Below, piece by piece: positions 8,452-16,221 of a stretch of DNA of 64,000 nucleotides. Made by a program: the position numbers and the translations under genes. This DNA is from Achromobacter sp. MFA1 R4. GTDB taxonomy: Bacteria > Pseudomonadota > Gammaproteobacteria > Burkholderiales > Burkholderiaceae_B. Under the pieces are notes generated by a model, which saw nothing but the letters and a program-made list of their open reading frames with translations, searched no databases and was not told where the DNA came from. The DNA lies in contig NZ_LT707065.1 of NCBI RefSeq assembly GCF_900156745.1, forward strand, positions 5,592,086 to 5,656,085. The letters are read 5' to 3'. Position 1 is the first letter of the stretch; every line of letters begins with the position of its first letter.

Positions 8452-9461
8452 GCCTGATTTCCCCTTCCCTCGCCCAGCGGATCGAGCAGGCCCGCCAGGC
8501 GCAGCTACGCGCACAGAAAGCGGCCGCCAATAGCGGCTGGCGGCCCAGCGAAAGCGACCGCCAGGACCGCTACGCGCGCTGGCACGTCGAGGAATCCGTC
8601 GAACAGGATTCCGAAAACTGGCTGCTGAGCTATCTGGACCTCATCACGCTGCTGCTCGCCATGCTTGTCGTCATGCTGGCCATTGCGCTGCACGGCGGCG
8701 GCTATGGCAAGTCCGATCAAGCGGTGGAAGTCGTCGGCACCCTGGCCGCGGCCGGACTGCCCGCCTACGACGGCGAGTATTCCGAGTTCGACAGCGTGGC
8801 CATCCCCGCCAGCTGGAAGGAACTACCTGCTCCCCCCGCCCCGGTCGTCGCGTCATCCGCGCCCCCCGCGGCCGACGACGAAATCGTGGTGGCCGAGGCC
8901 GCCAAGCCGCTGACCGCCCCGTCCAAGGAGTCGCTGGGCCTGGCGGACCTGGGCAATTCGGTGGATGTGATCGTCAATGAACAGTCGGTGAGCTTTCGCA
9001 TCAGCAACGAGCTGCTGTTCGCCTCGGGCCAGGCCACGCTCAGCAACGCAGGCCTGGACGTGATCAAGCGCCTGGCGGGCATCCTCAACAAGAACGCGTA
9101 CCAGGTCTCGGTCGAAGGCCACAGCGATCCGGTGCCCATCCTGACCAAACAGTTCGCCTCCAACTGGGAGCTGTCCAGCAGCCGCGCGACCAGCGTGCTG
9201 CGGGAACTGGTGCGCGACGGCGTGGACCCGCAGCGCCTGCGCGCGGTGGGCTATGCGGAAACGCGCCCCATCGAGTCCAACGACACGGCCGCCGGGCGCG
9301 CCGCCAACCGTCGCGTCGAGCTGATCATGGACATCACGCCGCAGCAGGTGACCAAAGCGGCCGCCACCCCGCAGGCGGCCGATGCGGGCAAGCCGGCGTC
9401 GCGCCCCGACGCGGCGGCCAAAGCCGCCGAGACCGCCGCCAAGGCGCCGGCCCGGTCCTGA
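8448..9461 (+). CDS. MotB-like stator protein with OmpA peptidoglycan-binding domain
   Basis: The product is 337 residues. An unusual ~55-residue basic cytoplasmic N-terminus precedes the single membrane helix SYLDLITLLLAMLVVML, in which the Asp is the expected ion-binding residue. The C-terminal OmpA-like domain (about residues 175-300) shows FASGQATLSNAG, VSVEGHSDPVP, NWELSSSRATSVL and GYAETRPIESN..AGRAANRRVEL, which bind peptidoglycan. An Ala-rich tail follows. It forms a channel complex with the MotA-like protein and is translationally coupled to it. Confidence 0.92.
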   Translation: MSLISPSLAQRIEQARQAQLRAQKAAANSGWRPSESDRQDRYARWHVEESVEQDSENWLLSYLDLITLLLAMLVVMLAIALHGGGYGKSDQAVEVVGTLAAAGLPAYDGEYSEFDSVAIPASWKELPAPPAPVVASSAPPAADDEIVVAEAAKPLTAPSKESLGLADLGNSVDVIVNEQSVSFRISNELLFASGQATLSNAGLDVIKRLAGILNKNAYQVSVEGHSDPVPILTKQFASNWELSSSRATSVLRELVRDGVDPQRLRAVGYAETRPIESNDTAAGRAANRRVELIMDITPQQVTKAAATPQAADAGKPASRPDAAAKAAETAAKAPARS

Positions 9462-9477
9462 TCGCGATTCCCTTCGG

Positions 9478-9502
9478 AAACCGGCGCAAGCCGGTTTTTT
9501 TA
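9478..9502 (+). terminator. Rho-independent terminator after the stator pair
   Basis: An AAACCGGC stem, a GCAA loop and a GCCGGTTT stem are followed by a T-rich run (to 9502). It lies 16 bp after the stop of the MotB-like gene and should end the two-gene transcript. Confidence 0.85.
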
Positions 9503-9681
9503 TTGCACCGTGACTCCATCCCGGCACTGCATCGTTGCGGAAACCGCAGACCAAAAAGCTCCGCTATTAGCTAATGCCTGCACCGTCCCCACCAACCCTG
9601 CCCACACGACAGGCGAGAGCACCTGACCGGTACGGGCGCGAGGGCCATTCTCTCGATCACCGAAGTAATCGTTCACGATCG

Positions 9682-10752
9682 CTATGGTCCTTTTGTGGTG
9701 AGCGCGGCTATTGCAGCGCCATTGACGATCTGCTCGAAGTGTTCTGCGCTGTGCAGCACCGCATCGAGCGAAGGGACATCGCCGAAAATCATGCCAGCCA
9801 TCGCTTCATAATCTTTTCTGAGTGCCTCTCGCATCGCCCTATTCGGTGTCAGCGTGAACGTGCCGGGTACTGCACTGTCGAGCCCCAAATCGGCGCTGCC
9901 GAAGAACAGCCTCGCGTGGTGAGCGCAGTTGGTCGCGAGTACGTAATCCGCCTGCCAGGTGGCCGCCAACGGTGCCTGCATCAGTTGATGCAAGTCATAG
10001 TAATGACGTGATACACGTTGCCCGCCGTGTCGTAGCTCACCGCGACGGTCATGCCACTGGCGTAGCCCGTGCAAGATCATGACCTTGTCCCAGAAGGTGC
10101 GTTCGGGTTTCACGGTGATTACGTTCGTCACGTTCAAGTCCAGGTCGGGCAGATCCCGTATGACGTACGGAGTGACGGAAGCCGTGATATGCGGATCAAG
10201 TGCCGATTTCGCACCGGCCTCAATCTTGACCGCTGAGCGGATGTAGTCGCCGGTGGTGGCTGTGACGGAGGGATACCAGAACAGCAAACTCTGACCATCC
10301 TTATCGTCGGGGTCGAGTTCCAGCCGAAAGCGGCTCTCGGGAATGACCGATGCCGCGAGATGAGTGAACTGCGCGGTCAATGGACCCGCGATATAGGCCT
10401 GGCACGCATTGCGGATGGCTTCAAGACGTGCTCGGCGCTTCTTGCCGGTCAGCGCATCCAAATCGGCAACTTCGGCCTTTTGTCCCAAGTCGTCACGAAA
10501 CACCGTGATGTCTATGTCTTCGGAAAAGCGGGAGATCAGGCCGAAGGCCTTAGAGAGCGAAGTGCCTCCTTTGAACAGCAGGCGCGGGCCACCCGTTTTC
10601 AGGCGGTTGAACAGAGCATCTAGTGTCCAACAGACCCAGAAATCCTTTTCGATGTTCTGAACCGCTGTACCGAGGCGGGTTGAGGCACCAAGAAACAAGT
10701 CTCGCCGGTCGGCATCGCTAGCTGTGATGATGGTACTGAATGCGGGATTCAC
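9682..10752 (-). CDS. abiEii: AbiEii/AbiGii-type nucleotidyltransferase toxin
   Basis: The product is 356 residues. A nucleotidyltransferase core is visible: FKGGTSLSKAFGLISRFSEDIDI holds the GT/S motif and the Asp-x-Asp metal-binding pair (about residues 61-83). The family's later motif ERTFWDKVMILH is also present. This is the toxin of the type IV AbiE toxin-antitoxin system, which blocks growth during phage infection; MenT-type relatives modify tRNA 3' ends. Its ATG overlaps the stop of the antitoxin gene (4 bp), the usual AbiE arrangement. Confidence 0.93.
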   Translation of the reverse strand: MNPAFSTIITASDADRRDLFLGASTRLGTAVQNIEKDFWVCWTLDALFNRLKTGGPRLLFKGGTSLSKAFGLISRFSEDIDITVFRDDLGQKAEVADLDALTGKKRRARLEAIRNACQAYIAGPLTAQFTHLAASVIPESRFRLELDPDDKDGQSLLFWYPSVTATTGDYIRSAVKIEAGAKSALDPHITASVTPYVIRDLPDLDLNVTNVITVKPERTFWDKVMILHGLRQWHDRRGELRHGGQRVSRHYYDLHQLMQAPLAATWQADYVLATNCAHHARLFFGSADLGLDSAVPGTFTLTPNRAMREALRKDYEAMAGMIFGDVPSLDAVLHSAEHFEQIVNGAAIAALTTKGP

Positions 10753-11468
10753 CGGGCCTCCCCGTGTTTGGCCGCACGGCGGCGTACAGGCGGAGATTTT
10801 TTGGTGTCGAGAGTTTGGGGTGTTGCGGCCCTTGTTTCCTGCGGGTCACACCCAGGGAGTTCTCGGATAAAGCTTTGCATCCACGCCGGCAATGCATTGA
10901 AACCATCGAGCAGATCCTGGCGGATCGTCGGACCATGAACGGGATCGGCCAGCACTTTAGTCAGCTTGCCTTGAATGGAAGAACGCTCGGTAGTCAGTGT
11001 GTCCTTTAACCAGTACAGCGCCTGCACGATGCGCATGGCCGGGCGCCCCGCCCAGTAGAGACGACTGGGCGCGGTCTGCTTGAACTCGATGGTGAGCTTG
11101 TCGAGTTGAACTGCACGTCGACGGGTTTCGGTATGGATGGTGACGCGAGCGGGTACCGCGTCGGTCAGACCGAGATCATTGGCAGCGGTCATACCGTCCA
11201 CCAGCAGGCGCAGGTGATCGCGGCGGGCGATGGCTTGCGCCACCGCGCGGTAGTCTGGGGTTGTTGGACGTTTGGTCAGGCTACTGATCTTGGGGCTGTC
11301 ATATAGGCCTCGGTCGATGCGACGCAACTCTCCGGCCTGCACCATGCGCTGCAGAGTCTTGTCGATGGCATCACGACTGCCCAACTGTGCAAAGTCGGTT
11401 GGCACCCAAACTTGTCCGGGTTCAGCCGCTTCAATCAGAGCAGAGATGTGAGATTTGAGTGCGGACAT
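10749..11468 (-). CDS. abiEi: AbiEi-type antitoxin and autorepressor (DUF6088-like)
   Basis: The ATG at 11468 has a GGAGAG site immediately upstream and gives 239 residues. The N-terminal ~85 residues form a winged helix (PTDFAQLGSRDAIDKTLQRMVQAGELRRIDRGLYD), which is the DNA-binding part of AbiEi. The C-terminal part is the antitoxin domain. The last ~25 residues are basic (KKSPPVRRRAAKHGEAR). Known AbiEi proteins neutralise AbiEii and repress their own promoter by binding inverted repeats; two such repeats lie directly upstream. A frame extending upstream to 11651 would run through those repeats and is rejected. Confidence 0.9.
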   Translation of the reverse strand: MSALKSHISALIEAAEPGQVWVPTDFAQLGSRDAIDKTLQRMVQAGELRRIDRGLYDSPKISSLTKRPTTPDYRAVAQAIARRDHLRLLVDGMTAANDLGLTDAVPARVTIHTETRRRAVQLDKLTIEFKQTAPSRLYWAGRPAMRIVQALYWLKDTLTTERSSIQGKLTKVLADPVHGPTIRQDLLDGFNALPAWMQSFIRELPGCDPQETRAATPQTLDTKKSPPVRRRAAKHGEAR

Positions 11469-11477
11469 TGTCTCTCC

Positions 11478-11549
11478 TGTCCGATATTTATATATCTTTT
11501 TCGGACATTTGACGATGTCTTGTCCGAAATTTGTAGTTTTATTTCGGAC
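11478..11549 (-). promoter_or_regulatory. Two inverted-repeat operators upstream of abiEi
   Basis: Four half-sites are visible: TGTCCGA at 11478-11484, TTCGGACA at 11500-11507, TGTCCGAA at 11521-11528 and TTCGGAC at 11543-11549. They form two inverted repeats with the same 22-bp half-site spacing and a 43-bp repeat-to-repeat distance. An AT-rich patch between the first pair can serve as the -10 on the minus strand. This matches the known AbiEi mode of cooperative repression from paired inverted repeats. The assignment to AbiEi is inference. Confidence 0.8.
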
Positions 11550-11601
11550 GTAATGAACGCTGTCCTGCGTGCAAACACGGACGAAGCGCCCACACCGGAC
11601 A

Positions 11602-11659
11602 TGTAAAGGACGCTTGACACACCCCGGCCACCCCGCCAGAATGTCAAGCACGCTTTACA
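11602..11659 (+). promoter_or_regulatory. Promoter flanked by two TGTMAAG-N4-CTTKACA operators
   Basis: Site 1 (11602-11619) is TGTAAAGGACGCTTGACA and site 2 (11642-11659) is TGTCAAGCACGCTTTACA. Each is itself an imperfect palindrome, and together they are mirror images. A TTGACA -35 element (11614-11619) is the right half of site 1, and CAGAAT (11637-11642), 17 bp later, can be the -10 and touches site 2. The sites are 40 bp apart centre to centre, close to four helical turns. The small XRE protein encoded downstream is the obvious candidate to bind them. Confidence 0.75.
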
Positions 11660-11676
11660 TCCACACAGGCATTCCC

Positions 11677-12063
11677 ATGAATCAAAACCAGGCAAAGCGC
11701 CGCTATTTCAAGGAACTGGGCATCGCGTTCGCCCTCTACATCGTGCTGCTGATGGGCGCCCTGCGCCTCAGCCTGGACATGCCGGCAGGCGCCTTGCGCA
11801 CCGCCGTGCTGCTCACGCCCATGCTCGCCTTCCTGCTGGCGCTGCGCGCCGTCGTGCGCGCGGTGCGCAGTTCGGACGAGTTCATTCGCAAGACCACGCT
11901 GGAACACCTGGGCATCGCCGCCGCCGTCACGGCCGGCGTCACGTTCACTTATGGCTTCCTGGAGATCGCGGGCTTTCCGAAGCTGAGCATGTTCGTGGTC
12001 TGGCCGCTGATGGGCGGGGTCTGGGCATGCACGACCCTCGTCGACACCCTGCGCCATCGATGA
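11677..12063 (+). CDS. Four-helix integral membrane protein paired with a small XRE regulator
   Basis: The ATG at 11677 gives 128 residues (begins MNQNQAKRRYF). Four hydrophobic segments are visible, around residues 13-28, 40-55, 75-92 and 100-118, with no catalytic motif. It lies 17 bp after the second operator and overlaps the XRE gene by 4 bp (ATGA). Pairs of a small multi-spanning membrane protein and a ~65-residue XRE regulator are widespread; the membrane partner's role is not established. Confidence 0.85.
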   Translation: MNQNQAKRRYFKELGIAFALYIVLLMGALRLSLDMPAGALRTAVLLTPMLAFLLALRAVVRAVRSSDEFIRKTTLEHLGIAAAVTAGVTFTYGFLEIAGFPKLSMFVVWPLMGGVWACTTLVDTLRHR

Positions 12064-12251
12064 AAAACCGCATCCGCGAATTGCGCGCCGAACGCGGCTG
12101 GAGCCAGGCCGCGCTGGCCGAACGCCTGGACGTGTCGCGCCAGACGGTCAATGCCATCGAAACGGGCCGCTACGACCCGAGCCTGCCGCTCGCGTTCGCC
12201 ATCGCCCGCGTGTTCGACACCGCGATCGAATCGATCTTCCAGGAAGAATGA
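12060..12251 (+). CDS. Small XRE-family DNA-binding protein
   Basis: At 63 residues the protein is little more than a Cro/C1-type helix-turn-helix: IRELRAERGWSQAALAERL, then DVSRQTVNAIETGRYDPSLPLAFAIARVF. The C-terminal FDTAIESIFQEE is the usual ending of the YgzD/YozG-like small regulators. It overlaps the membrane protein gene and so should be made with it. The paired operators at 11602-11659 suggest autoregulation. Confidence 0.93.
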   Translation: MKNRIRELRAERGWSQAALAERLDVSRQTVNAIETGRYDPSLPLAFAIARVFDTAIESIFQEE

Positions 12252-12333
12252 CGCCGTGGCGCGCACGCGGGGATCGGCGTTAACCTAGCGGACCCGCCGC
12301 TCGCGGCGTTCGCAGTCCGCCCCGGGAGTCCCC

Positions 12334-12687
12334 ATGTCTTACCTGCTTCTGATCGTAGAACCGGTGGGCCAGCGCGCCCAGCGCACGCCCGAAGAAGGCC
12401 GCGAGGCCTATGCGCAGATGCTGCGTTACGCCGAATCCCTGCAATCGCGCGGCCTGCTCGCCCGCGCTGAATCCCTGAAATCCGAGGCCGAAGGCGCGCG
12501 CCTGCGCGTGCGCGACGGAGAACGGCAGATCGTGGACGGCCCCTATGCCGAAGCCAAGGAGATGATTGGCGGATTCTTCCTCCTGACCTGCGACTCGCGC
12601 GAAGAGGCGCTGGCCCTGGCCGCCGAATGCCCGGCGGCGCACTGGGCCACGGTCGAGGTCAGGGAGCTGGGGCCCTGCTTCCTGTAG
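12334..12687 (+). CDS. YciI-like/DGPF domain protein (first copy)
   Basis: The product is 117 residues of the YCII-related (DGPF) fold: it begins MSYLLLIVEP, has the signature IVDGPYAEAKEMIGGFFLL near residues 66-85, and ends in a beta strand region (WATVEVREL). DGPF here reads DGPY. Proteins of this family are the characteristic genomic partners of ECF42 sigma factors, one of which lies at 14035. Its biochemical activity is unknown; a ferredoxin-like alpha-beta barrel is expected. Confidence 0.9.
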   Translation: MSYLLLIVEPVGQRAQRTPEEGREAYAQMLRYAESLQSRGLLARAESLKSEAEGARLRVRDGERQIVDGPYAEAKEMIGGFFLLTCDSREEALALAAECPAAHWATVEVRELGPCFL

Positions 12688-12733
12688 CGTCTGTGGCGTC
12701 TGGGGCGTCTATAGCGTCCGTGGCGTCTGGGGC
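12685..12733. repeat. Short 9-bp tandem repeat
   Basis: Five and a half copies of a 9-bp unit close to TGGCGTCTG run from the stop codon of the YciI-like gene. Copies differ at one or two positions, and a 27-bp higher-order period is visible. It is noncoding and probably arose by slippage. Confidence 0.7.
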
Positions 12734-12774
12734 GCCCCGCCAGCCCGGCGTCACCACGCGGACACGCGGCTGCT

Positions 12775-12927
12775 TCAGCAATTGCCCTTCTTGGCCTGTC
12801 CGGGCGGACAGAAGCCCCCTCGGCCGCCGCCATCATGCGGGTCGACGACGACAGACCCTTGCGGCGTGTACACGGCACAGCCGGACAACAAGGAGGCAAC
12901 AAGGGCAAGGCTGCACAGGACTTTCAT
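12775..12927 (-). CDS. Small lipoprotein, 50 residues
   Basis: An ATG at 12927 (minus strand) opens a 50-codon frame ending in TGA at 12775-12777. The N-terminus MKVLCSLALVASLLSGC is a textbook lipoprotein signal, with LSGC as the lipobox and Cys17 as the lipidated residue. The mature part is Gly-rich and ends CPPGQAKKGNC, a motif I recall in many small proteobacterial outer-membrane or secreted lipoproteins. It sits antisense within the gap between two YciI-like genes. The ribosome-binding site is weak. Confidence 0.7.
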   Translation of the reverse strand: MKVLCSLALVASLLSGCAVYTPQGSVVVDPHDGGGRGGFCPPGQAKKGNC

Positions 12928-13138
12928 ATCGTGGCTTCAGGCGTTTGGAAAGCTTGCGAGTGTAGGGAAGGCGCCAGCAACAAGGGCTGGATCTTCGTAA
13001 CCAACTGCGAATCGCCCCCGTTTGACCTGGTGTTTACCCTAGGGTCACAAAAACTTTGTCGATCCGCATCAGCGCCGTTCGTCGATGCAATACAAGCCCC
13101 CCTCCGGGACTTGCCCATCGATCCAGGAGATCACACCG

Positions 13139-13552
13139 ATGCGATTCATGATCCTCGTTCGGGCCACGCCCGACAGCGAAGCCGGCAAGATGCCGGACGA
13201 CAGCCTGCTCGCCGCGATGGCGACTTACCACGAAGCCCTGGTCAAGGCCGGCGTGCTGCTGGACGCCAATGGACTGCAGCCCACGTCCAAGGGCTGGCGC
13301 GTGCGCTATGACGGCGGCGGCGAACGCCGGCTTATCGACGGGCCTTTCGCCGAGACCAAGGAACTGATCGCCGGCTACACCATGATCCAGGTGCGCTCGC
13401 GCGAAGAGGCGATGCAATGGGCGATGCGCTTTCCGTCGCCCTTCCCCGGCCAGGCATGCGAGATCGAGGTGCGCCAGGTGTTCGAGCTGGAGGATTTCGA
13501 GCCCAGCCCGCAGGTCGAGCGCTTCCGCCAGATGCCCTCGCCCAGCCACTGA
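13139..13552 (+). CDS. YciI-like/DGPF domain protein (second copy)
   Basis: The ATG at 13139 follows an AGGAG site at 13125-13129 and gives 137 residues (begins MRFMILVRA). The signature LIDGPFAETKELIAGYTMIQV is intact (residues about 63-83), and the C-terminus has the family's EVRQVFELEDF strand. Together with the VOC protein and sigma factor that follow, it forms the core of an ECF42 module. It is about 35% similar by eye to the first copy, so the two are paralogues rather than a recent duplication. Confidence 0.92.
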   Translation: MRFMILVRATPDSEAGKMPDDSLLAAMATYHEALVKAGVLLDANGLQPTSKGWRVRYDGGGERRLIDGPFAETKELIAGYTMIQVRSREEAMQWAMRFPSPFPGQACEIEVRQVFELEDFEPSPQVERFRQMPSPSH

Positions 13553-13630
13553 AGCCGCCAGCCCCCGCGCACCGCAGACGCAGACCCAAAACTCATACCA
13601 AAACGCCCCCCACACAAAGCGAGACACGCC

Positions 13631-14038
13631 ATGCACAAGCAGATTTTCGTCAACCTTCCCATCGCCGACATGCAGAAGTCCCAGGCATTCTTCCGGAAGC
13701 TGGGCTACGACTTCAATCCCGACTTCACCAACGACCAGGGCGCCTGCATGGTCGTCGGCGACAACCTCTACGTCATGCTGCTGGTGAAGGATTTCTTCCA
13801 GGGCTTCACCGGCAAGCCGGTGGCGGACGCCACCCAAAGCACGGAAGTGCTGGTCTGCCTGTCCTGCGAGAGCCGGGCCGAGGTCGACGACCTGGTCGCG
13901 CGCGCGGTGGCGGCGGGCGGCACGGCGCCGCGCGCGCCGCAGGACCACGGCTTCATGTACGCGCACGGCTTCGAAGACCTGGACGGGCACATCTGGGAGC
14001 TGGCGTACATGGTCCCGGGCGAAGCGGCTGGCGCATGA
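13631..14038 (+). CDS. VOC superfamily (glyoxalase/bleomycin-resistance fold) protein
   Basis: The product is 135 residues. It opens with KQIFVNLPIADMQKSQAFFRKLGYDF, typical of YaeR/PhnB-like VOC proteins, and ends with GHIWELAYMVP, where the Glu of DLDGHIWEL is the usual metal ligand. It overlaps the sigma factor gene by 4 bp (ATGA). Such VOC proteins commonly sit between DGPF and ECF42 genes. No specific substrate can be named. Confidence 0.92.
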   Translation: MHKQIFVNLPIADMQKSQAFFRKLGYDFNPDFTNDQGACMVVGDNLYVMLLVKDFFQGFTGKPVADATQSTEVLVCLSCESRAEVDDLVARAVAAGGTAPRAPQDHGFMYAHGFEDLDGHIWELAYMVPGEAAGA

Positions 14039-15321
14039 CGCAGGCGGCCACGCATCGCGCCATCGAGGCGGTCTGGCGGATCGAGGCCGCCAGCGTCATC
14101 GCCGGCGTTGCGCGCCTCGTGCGCGACGTGGGACTGGCCGAAGAACTGGCGCAGGACGCCCTGGTCGCGGCGCTGGAACGCTGGCCGCAGACGGGCGTGC
14201 CGGACAATCCCGGAGCATGGCTGATGACCACCGCGAAGAACCGCGCGCGCGACCGCCTGCGGCTGGATGCGCTGCACGCCCGCAAGCATGAACAGATCGG
14301 CCACGAACTGGAGGCCTTGCAGGCCGACGTGGAGCCCGATTTCGTCGACGCGCTGGATGCGGCGCGTCAGGACGACATCGGCGACGACCTGCTGCGGCTG
14401 GTCTTCACCGCCTGCCACCCGCTGCTGTCCACCGAGGCCCGCGTAGCGCTGACGCTGCGCCTGCTGGGCGGGCTGACCACGGCCGAAATCGCGCGCGCCT
14501 TCCTGGCGTCGGAATCGACCATCGCCCAGCGCATCGTGCGGGCCAAGCGCACGCTGTCCGCCGCCAACGTGCCCTTCGAGGTGCCCAAGGCCGCGGACCG
14601 GGCGCCCCGCCTGGCCTCGGTGCTGGAGGTCATCTACCTGATATTCAACGAAGGCTATTCGGCGACGTCGGGCGAGGACTGGATGCGCCCTGGCCTGTGC
14701 GACGAAGCGCTGCGCCTGGGCCGCATCCTGGCAGAATTGACGCCCGACGAGGCCGACGTGCACGGGCTGGTCGCGCTGATGGAGCTGCAGGCGTCGCGCC
14801 TGCATGCGCGCACCGATGCCGCGGGCCGGCCGGTGCTGCTGATGGACCAGGACCGCCGGCGCTGGGATCCGCTGCTGATCCGGCGCGGGCTGGCGGCGCT
14901 GGCGCGTGTCGAGGCGCTGGGCGGCGCGCGTGGCCCCTATGCCCTGCAGGCCGAACTGGCCGCCTGCCACGCCCGCGCCCGCACACCCGCGGAGACGGAT
15001 TGGCCGCGCATCGTGGCCCTGTACGATGCGCTCGCCCAGGCGGCGCCGTCGCCGGTGGTGGCGCTGAACCGCGCCGTCGCCGTCGGCATGGCATACGGCC
15101 CGCAGGCCGGGCTGGATCTGGTCGACGAATTGGCGGCGGACCCGTCACTCGCCAACTATCACTGGCTGCCCAGCGTGCGCGCCGACCTGCTGGCCCGGCT
15201 GGGCCGCAAGGCCGAAGCCCGCGAGGAATTCGAGCGCGCGGCCGGCATGACGCGCAACGCCCGCGAGCGCGAACTGCTGCTGGCGCGGGCCCGCGACATG
15301 GCCGCGGCGCCGGAGGAATGA
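14035..15321 (+). CDS. ECF RNA polymerase sigma factor, ECF42 type with C-terminal TPR-like extension
   Basis: The product is 428 residues, about twice the length of a minimal ECF factor. Sigma region 2 is seen at the N-terminus (DVGLAEELAQDALVAALERWP, then PGAWLMTTAKNRARDRLR) and region 4 at about residues 120-190 (RLLGGLTTAEIARAFLASESTIAQRIVRAKRTL). The remaining ~240 residues (IFNEGYSATSGEDW; LNRAVAVGMAYGPQAGLDLV) form the helical DUF6596/TPR tail found in ECF41/42-like factors. ECF42 members lack an anti-sigma factor and are thought to be controlled by this tail. The likely target is the upstream DGPF/VOC genes. Confidence 0.93.
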   Translation: MTQAATHRAIEAVWRIEAASVIAGVARLVRDVGLAEELAQDALVAALERWPQTGVPDNPGAWLMTTAKNRARDRLRLDALHARKHEQIGHELEALQADVEPDFVDALDAARQDDIGDDLLRLVFTACHPLLSTEARVALTLRLLGGLTTAEIARAFLASESTIAQRIVRAKRTLSAANVPFEVPKAADRAPRLASVLEVIYLIFNEGYSATSGEDWMRPGLCDEALRLGRILAELTPDEADVHGLVALMELQASRLHARTDAAGRPVLLMDQDRRRWDPLLIRRGLAALARVEALGGARGPYALQAELAACHARARTPAETDWPRIVALYDALAQAAPSPVVALNRAVAVGMAYGPQAGLDLVDELAADPSLANYHWLPSVRADLLARLGRKAEAREEFERAAGMTRNARERELLLARARDMAAAPEE

Positions 15322-15354
15322 TGGGGCCCGACGTGGCGTGCTTAAATCCCAGGC

Positions 15355-16221
15355 ATGCCACGCGCCGCCGCCACGCCCGATCCCGCCGCGCCGCCCCTCA
15401 CGGGCGTGCCGGCGGCGTTCGACCATCCCGATGACCGCGCGCAGTTTCGCCGCGCGGCCCACCAGCCCGGGGTGGAGCTGTACCGCGCCCACATCGTCCG
15501 CCACGCTTTCGAACCGCATACGCACGAGGCGTTCGGACTGGGCGCCATCGAATCCGGCGTCGAACGCTTCCGCTACCGCGGCGCCGACCACCTGGCGCCC
15601 CCCGGCTCGCTGGTGACGATGAACCCGGACGAATTGCACACCGGACGCGCCGAAACCGAAGGCGGCTGGCGCTACCGCATGGCCTACATCGATCCGGACG
15701 TCGCCGCGCGGGTGACCGGGGAGACCGGCTGGTGGTTCGGCGCCGCCGTGGGCCGCGATGCCGCCGGCGCGCAGCGCGTCACTGCGCTGCTCGATGCGCT
15801 GTGGCACGCATCCGAGCCGCTGGCCTTCGACAGCGCGCTGTTCGCGCTGCTGGACGAATTCCGCCGCCATGCCCGCGTGCCGCGTCCCGCCGCGGCCGAA
15901 GGCGCGCCCCGCTTCGCGCCGGTCATCGACTACCTGCACGCGAACCTGTCGCGCCGCCTGACGCTGGACGAGCTGGCGGCGGTGGCCGGACTGAGCCCCT
16001 TCCATTTCCTGCGCAGCTTCCAGGCGCATCACCACGCCACGCCGCAGCAGATGCTGATGGCGCTGCGGCTGTTCGAGGCCAAGCGCCTGCTGGCGGCGGG
16101 CGTGGCGCCGGCCCAGGTGGCGCTGGCGGCCGGGCTGACCGACCAGGCGCATCTCACGCGCGCGTTTTCGCGCCGCTATGGCGTCACGCCGTCGCGTTAT
16201 CAGAAACAGGTGCGCGGGTAA
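15355..16221 (+). CDS. AraC family transcriptional regulator
   Basis: The product is 288 residues with the N-terminal AraC_binding cupin (RHAFEPHTHEAFGLGAIESG, PPGSLVTMNPDELHTG) and a C-terminal double helix-turn-helix (LDELAAVAGLSPFHFLRSFQAHHHATP and VALAAGLTDQAHLTRAFSRRYGVTPSRY). The first two motifs are those of regulators commonly adjacent to LysE or DMT exporters. A DMT-family transporter lies next downstream on the same strand and is a plausible target. The start is the ATG at 15355, 33 bp after the sigma factor gene. Confidence 0.92.
   Translation: MPRAAATPDPAAPPLTGVPAAFDHPDDRAQFRRAAHQPGVELYRAHIVRHAFEPHTHEAFGLGAIESGVERFRYRGADHLAPPGSLVTMNPDELHTGRAETEGGWRYRMAYIDPDVAARVTGETGWWFGAAVGRDAAGAQRVTALLDALWHASEPLAFDSALFALLDEFRRHARVPRPAAAEGAPRFAPVIDYLHANLSRRLTLDELAAVAGLSPFHFLRSFQAHHHATPQQMLMALRLFEAKRLLAAGVAPAQVALAAGLTDQAHLTRAFSRRYGVTPSRYQKQVRG

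Noticed and set aside
7558-9461. A Zorya-type anti-phage system, because of MotA/MotB-like proteins near AbiE
   Set aside because: ZorA has a long coiled-coil tail, and no helicase or nuclease partner (ZorC, ZorD, ZorE) adjoins. The proteins have ordinary stator lengths and a terminator follows directly.
9574-10011. A 145-codon plus-strand frame opposite abiEii
   Set aside because: It is antisense to the C-terminal part of the AbiEii gene and has no recognisable motif or ribosome-binding site.
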